46,776 nt of DNA from Wenyingzhuangia sp. 2_MG-2023. GTDB taxonomy: Bacteria; Bacteroidota; Bacteroidia; Flavobacteriales; Flavobacteriaceae. Numbering within the stretch: the stretch's first letter is position 1; the number at the start of each line of letters is the position of its first letter. Shown here one piece after another: positions 42,796-46,776 of the stretch. The position numbers and the translations under genes are program-made. The stretch covers positions 1 to 46,776 of the forward strand of contig NZ_JAUOSB010000020.1 in assembly GCF_030548295.1 (NCBI RefSeq), given 5' to 3'. A model generated the notes under the pieces. That model was given only the letters and a program-made list of their open reading frames with translations, made no database searches and was not told the origin of the DNA.

Positions 42796-43049
42796 GTTTG
42801 GTTTGTTGTTTTTATGATTGTTTTTTTAACAATCAAAGAGCTTTTTTTAGATGTATTATGCAAAATAACCCTATAAAAAACAAATACTCTTTAATCAAAA
42901 AACGTTTTATAAACGATAAAAATAAAGATTACAACTTAAAATCTGTTTGTTTTTTTTCAATGAAAAATAACAGACAAGTTTAACAAGATTTTATTGACGT
43001 TTCTAGTCCGCTCAAAAGAGCTTTATTTAACGCATAAGATTTGATTTAC

Positions 43050-43430
43050 TCACTCTTTGTTATTGACACTATTTAGATAAACCATGGCTCCAATTCCTAT
43101 CACCAAACCTAAAAATTCTCTTGATCCTTCTAAATAAGGTTTTTCATACACCATTTTCCCAAAAATCTCTTCTTTATGACTGGTTTGCAACCACCCCCAT
43201 ACATACTTAAAATACGTGATAGCATACACCGACAACCCAAGAATAACTAGTTTTAACAAAAGCTTCTGTACCTTTACAAAAGGAACCAACACACAAAAAC
43301 CACTAATCAAAAAATAAATAGAAAACCAAGTCAATGGATCAGGATCATTCAATTGCAACAAAGCAAAAGAGACAAAAATAAAACAAAGAAAAAAGCAAAA
43401 GTACGTGTTGATTTTAGAGGTTTTTATCAT
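43050..43430 (-). CDS. TMEM220-family membrane protein
   Basis: 126 residues from the ATG at 43430, with four membrane helices. The signature LLQLNDPDPLTWFSIYFLIS is that of the transmembrane-220 family, proteins of unknown role in bacteria and animals. A longer version from the ATG at 43472 would add 14 hydrophobic residues that overlap the divergent TonB gene's upstream region, so the shorter start is preferred. It is divergent from the receptor gene. Confidence 0.82.
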   Translation of the reverse strand: MIKTSKINTYFCFFLCFIFVSFALLQLNDPDPLTWFSIYFLISGFCVLVPFVKVQKLLLKLVILGLSVYAITYFKYVWGWLQTSHKEEIFGKMVYEKPYLEGSREFLGLVIGIGAMVYLNSVNNKE

Positions 43431-43524
43431 TTTTTTAGAGTATAATAGGAATATAAGGTGTTGTATAAACATGTTTGTTATTCTTCAATGAACGAAAACA
43501 AACAAAAGAATTCATTTTTTTTGA

Positions 43525-43532
43525 TATTTTTG
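43525..43532 (+). promoter_or_regulatory. Candidate -7 box of the TonB receptor gene
   Basis: TATTTTTG fits TAnnTTTG and lies 76 bp before the preferred start at 43608. No good TTG -33 at the right distance. If used, it excludes the 5'-extended reading frame from 43458. Confidence 0.35.
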
Positions 43533-43607
43533 ACGACTCTTAATTTTACTATCCTTAAAATTACAGTCTTATTTTTAAATTTTATGAATCTTTTTAAGAA
43601 TTTTACA

Positions 43608-46400
43608 ATGATGAAATCTTTTTTTGTTCTTTTTATTTTGTTTATCTCTAATGTCATGTTTTCACAAATACAGTTCACAGGAACGGTACGCAATAGAGAA
43701 CAGGCTCCTATTGAAGCTGCAATCATACATATAGACAACCAACACAAAAACACGTTTACCAACAAAAAAGGTTTTTTTGTTGTTGAAAATCTTTCCAAAG
43801 GCACACACTTAATCACAATTTCTTGCTTGGGTTACCAAAAAAAGAGTCAACATTTTTTTGTTTCTGAGAATAATAGTACTGCTGATTTTGTCTTAGAGAC
43901 TTCTTATGAATCTCTAAATACAGTGGTGGTAACAGGAACTTTTGATCCTAGAAAACAGCTAGAATCCACAACTTCTGTAAGCGTGCTGTCTAATGACAGA
44001 CTACAAAAATTGATTCCTAGAGGTACTGCAGACCTGATCCATAACATTCCAGGAACTTTTACCGATGCTTCTGCGGGAGAAGTCTTTACCAAAGTATATT
44101 CTAGAGGGATTTCCGCTTCTGCAGAAGACGATTTGGGTTGGTATTATACCTCTTTACAAGAAGACGGTTTGCCTGTTAGTTTGATACAACACTCGTATTA
44201 CAGTCCCGATTTGTTTTACCGATCTGACTTGACCACCAAAAGGTTGGAAGCTGTAAAAGGGGGAAGTGCTACCATCACCGCCATGAATGCTCCAGGGGGA
44301 ATCTACAATTTTATTTCTCAAGACAAACGTGAGGCTTTTGGAGGTCAGGTACAATGGACTAGTGGAATTCAAGGAAACGCTAATCCTTATCAAAAAATAG
44401 AATTTTTACTCAATGGGGATTTGGGCAATCATTGGTTTTACAATGTTGGAGGACATTATAGAAAAGACGATGGTGCTAGAGATGTAGATTTTACTTTTAG
44501 CAAAGGTGGACAAGTGAAATTGAATATCATCAAAGACAATGACTATGGATATTTTAAATTTTATGCCAAGGTTTTAGACGATAAAACCAATCGTTGGAAC
44601 GGGGTTACAGCAACCAACTGGAGCAACCCTACTCCTGTTTACGGACAAGATTTTAATCACACATCTCAATTGTTGCCAAGCTTTAGTGCCAACATTCCCA
44701 AAGACGCAACATCAACTACTGCTTTTGATCCCACACAAGGTGTATATGCAAAAGATTTGATGGCAGGTTTTGACTTTACGCAAACTTTAGGTAACGATTG
44801 GTCACTCAAAAACAACCTCAAATTCTCTAACAAAAGTGCCAATTGGCAAACAACCATCAGCAATGCTTTTGTAAGTATCAACAACCCTTTGGCATATTTC
44901 ATTACAGGAGCGGGATTTCCTATTGGAAACGTAGTATTTAGAAATGCCCAAAATAATGAAGAGGTAGCACAAGTAAACAACAGTGCCATTTTGTCTGGAG
45001 GTGCTGCTAGTTATCTCAGTGGTCATTTGCCTAACGATGCTTTGCTAGGAGGTGCTGCTTGGTACAAAGACACTCAGGCTACAGAAATTATGGAGCATTT
45101 GGTATTGAGAAAACAATTTGAACACCATGATCTGAACGCAGGTTTTGATTTTGGGTATTCCAATACAGACCACAACACTTCAAGTAGTTTTGTATTTGCA
45201 ACCTATGAAAACAATCCAAGAAATTTATCCGTTACTTTAGAAAACCCTGGAAGTCCCGTAATACAGTTATCCGATCAAAATGGGGTTAGCAACTACGGAG
45301 GTTTGTTCTTTGAAAAAGCTTCGGCAACATTGCAACAAACAGCTTGGTTTGTAAATGATTTGTGGAACGTTAGCCCAAAATTTCAAGTAGATGCAGGTTT
45401 CAGACTTGAAACAATTAATCACAAAGGAACCAAACACAGAGCGACTCCTTTAGAACAAGATGGTGGATTTGACGAAAACATTACAACCGATTACGACAAT
45501 GGAGTTTTAACTTCTAGCAATGTCAAAGATCGTTTTGATTTTGACTACAAATACCTGTCGTATTCTATAGGGATGAATTACAAAATACAAGAAAACACAG
45601 CAGCTTTTGTTCGTTACTCTAGAGGAAACAAAGCTCCTGAGTTCGATTATTATTTCAATAACTTTAGCAATGTACCGATTCCTAAAAAAGGAGAAATACA
45701 ACAAATCAAACAATTGGAAGTAGGAATCAAACAGAACTCTAACTACGTATCATTTTCAGGGACGTTTTTTTATAGCGAATTGAAAAATATTGGAACTACG
45801 AATTTTGAATTTGATGGAGACAGCAATACTGTTTTTTACACGCCTACCCAATTTAACAGTTCTAAAACCATAGGATTGGAAGTAGAAACCAGTTACAAAC
45901 CTTTTGATTTTTTAACACTACAATTGAACGGTGTTTTCCAAAACGCAAAATCAAAACTATGGACAATTTACGATGCCAATGGAACCGTAGATGCTTCAGA
46001 TGATACTATCTTAAACTACAACAATCATACATTGCCTTTCAACCCAGATCTTATGTTTGATTTTAAAACAACCTTTCAAAAAAATTCTTTTTATGCGTTT
46101 GCTACTTACAAATACATGGGAAAACGATATGGAAATATTTCTAATGGATTTGAACTGCCTAGCTATGCAACAGTTGACCTAGGTACGGGTTATACCTTTG
46201 ATGAAAAATGGAGTTTGAGCCTAAATGTAGTCAACTTATTAAATTCCGATGGTTTGGCTAACTTTTTTGGACCTAATAGTTTTGGAGGAAATGCCAATCA
46301 AGCAACTCCTGAATACATAAAAGCAAATCCAAGTGAAAATTTCATCGTAGTTCCTATACTCCCAAGAGGTATTTTTACCAAACTTAATTATCAATTTTAG
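43608..46400 (+). CDS. TonB-dependent receptor with carboxypeptidase-regulatory-like domain
   Basis: 930 residues from the ATG at 43608 (ATGATG). A signal peptide (KSFFVLFILFISNVMFSQ) comes first, then a carboxypeptidase-regulatory-like beta-sandwich (residues about 20-110), a TonB-box-like region VVVTGTFDP, a plug (LIPRGTADLIHNIPGTF, VKGGSATITAMNAPGGIYNF) and a large 22-strand barrel ending with Phe (RGIFTKLNYQF). Closest in style to FecA/siderophore-type receptors rather than SusC, and there is no SusD partner next to it. The ORF could be read from 43458, but those 50 residues are not a signal peptide. A terminator follows. Confidence 0.93.
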   Translation: MMKSFFVLFILFISNVMFSQIQFTGTVRNREQAPIEAAIIHIDNQHKNTFTNKKGFFVVENLSKGTHLITISCLGYQKKSQHFFVSENNSTADFVLETSYESLNTVVVTGTFDPRKQLESTTSVSVLSNDRLQKLIPRGTADLIHNIPGTFTDASAGEVFTKVYSRGISASAEDDLGWYYTSLQEDGLPVSLIQHSYYSPDLFYRSDLTTKRLEAVKGGSATITAMNAPGGIYNFISQDKREAFGGQVQWTSGIQGNANPYQKIEFLLNGDLGNHWFYNVGGHYRKDDGARDVDFTFSKGGQVKLNIIKDNDYGYFKFYAKVLDDKTNRWNGVTATNWSNPTPVYGQDFNHTSQLLPSFSANIPKDATSTTAFDPTQGVYAKDLMAGFDFTQTLGNDWSLKNNLKFSNKSANWQTTISNAFVSINNPLAYFITGAGFPIGNVVFRNAQNNEEVAQVNNSAILSGGAASYLSGHLPNDALLGGAAWYKDTQATEIMEHLVLRKQFEHHDLNAGFDFGYSNTDHNTSSSFVFATYENNPRNLSVTLENPGSPVIQLSDQNGVSNYGGLFFEKASATLQQTAWFVNDLWNVSPKFQVDAGFRLETINHKGTKHRATPLEQDGGFDENITTDYDNGVLTSSNVKDRFDFDYKYLSYSIGMNYKIQENTAAFVRYSRGNKAPEFDYYFNNFSNVPIPKKGEIQQIKQLEVGIKQNSNYVSFSGTFFYSELKNIGTTNFEFDGDSNTVFYTPTQFNSSKTIGLEVETSYKPFDFLTLQLNGVFQNAKSKLWTIYDANGTVDASDDTILNYNNHTLPFNPDLMFDFKTTFQKNSFYAFATYKYMGKRYGNISNGFELPSYATVDLGTGYTFDEKWSLSLNVVNLLNSDGLANFFGPNSFGGNANQATPEYIKANPSENFIVVPILPRGIFTKLNYQF

Positions 46401-46470
46401 CAGTGAGTAATTAATTTCAATACAAATTCAACACACCATAATATCTTATCTATTTTAGTAAGATTATTGC

Positions 46471-46512
46471 AAACATCAAACAAGAGAAGTTACCTTGTTT
46501 GATGTTTTTGTT
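46471..46512 (+). terminator. Terminator after the TonB receptor gene
   Basis: AAACATCAAACAAG (46471-46484) pairs perfectly with CTTGTTTGATGTTT (46494-46507) over 14 bp, loop AGAAGTTAC, followed by T-rich TTGTTC. About 70 bp after the stop. Confidence 0.9.
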
Positions 46513-46720
46513 CTTAAGAACATCTTCTCATGAATTTATTAAAATTACATTTGTCCCTTTGAATGATTTTTAAAATGAAATGAAAAAATAAATCTCAGTA
46601 GAAATAGTAAGTTTTACAAATATTAAAATTCTCTGAACCTGACATTTTCTACTCTACATACACAACACATATAAGAAACTATATTTAAGTTTTTTAATTA
46701 ATGACAAGTAATTCTTCTTT

Positions 46721-46776
46721 GGGCGTTTCCCCTTTGATTCGGGGTCGTGCTATCACTACTCGCTTTTTGTTTTAGG
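46721..46776. repeat. GGGCGTT...GGGGTCG repeat-like sequence, cut by the window end
   Basis: GGGCGTTTCCCC...GATTCGGGGTCGTGCTAT is much GC-richer than its surroundings and contains a CCCC...GGGG hairpin. It resembles a GGGCGTT(x)CCC...GGTCGGGCT repeat I know from many Bacteroidota genomes, where it often flanks mobile genes. It is truncated here, so the call is tentative. The stretch 46513-46720 holds nothing recognisable. Confidence 0.4.

Noticed and set aside
43458-43607. 5'-extended start of the TonB receptor
   Set aside because: The extra 50 residues precede a perfect signal peptide and cross a candidate promoter, so ATG at 43608 is preferred.

Overview
This window looks like a chromosomal piece of a marine-type Flavobacteriaceae (Bacteroidota). 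The DNA is AT-rich, candidate promoters fit the Bacteroidota -7 box TAnnTTTG, and ribosome binding sites are weak. The gene content also fits: a PafA alkaline phosphatase, a GH16 lipoprotein, a carboxypeptidase-regulatory-domain TonB receptor, an HU-related histone-like protein, and a Wza/Wzc polysaccharide locus whose tyrosine kinase has a Tyr-rich tail. The genus cannot be fixed from the sequence alone.

Layout. (1) 1-5.4 kb: a Lys-Tyr-Lys tRNA trio, an MlaF/MlaE lipid-transport ABC pair, alkaline phosphatase pafA, a BON-LysM (Kbp-like) protein, an effector-binding-domain protein and a small unknown protein. (2) 5.5-18.9 kb: a GH16 glycanase lipoprotein, then an almost complete haem pathway. 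The minus-strand operon runs hemA-hemC-hemD-hemB-hemL-(four-helix-bundle gene)-hemE-hemF-(outer-membrane DUF4421 gene). Divergent from hemA are an AraC regulator, a SpoU methyltransferase and hemH, followed by hemJ. Together they cover every step from glutamyl-tRNA to protohaem. Most spacers of the operon are made of short quasi-palindromic repeat words. (3) 19.4-35.9 kb: a minus-strand surface-polysaccharide locus with wzx, two hexapeptide acetyltransferases, a membrane acyltransferase, several GT2/GT4/other glycosyltransferases, a Wzy-like polymerase, a GT26 enzyme, wza and wzc. A strong terminator follows wzc, and one more GT2 gene lies beyond it. (4) 35.9-37.8 kb: a 1.1 kb non-coding leader, an HU-related gene, a terminator and a 21-22 bp periodic block. 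(5) 37.84-40.50 kb: a large array of inverted repeats, with 17 'A' arms and 16 'B' arms at a 149 bp period. One unit carries a complete GIY-YIG endonuclease gene in its loop. (6) 40.5-46.8 kb: a PVC-type cytochrome c lipoprotein, a TMEM220-like membrane protein and a TonB-dependent receptor. A GC-richer repeat-like sequence is cut by the window end.

The most interesting structure is the repeat family with conserved ends (TGTCAnTTCGAGTG ... GTATCGAGAA) and exchangeable cores. It occurs as the big array, as isolated units at 3.7 and 18.2 kb, and as a head-to-tail tandem at 19.0-19.3 kb. A GIY-YIG gene sitting exactly between the two arms of one unit suggests an autonomous element (arm-nuclease-arm) whose nuclease-less derivatives make up the rest of the array, comparable in logic to REP/RAYT systems but with a GIY-YIG nuclease. 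That link is inference; the arrangement itself is directly visible.
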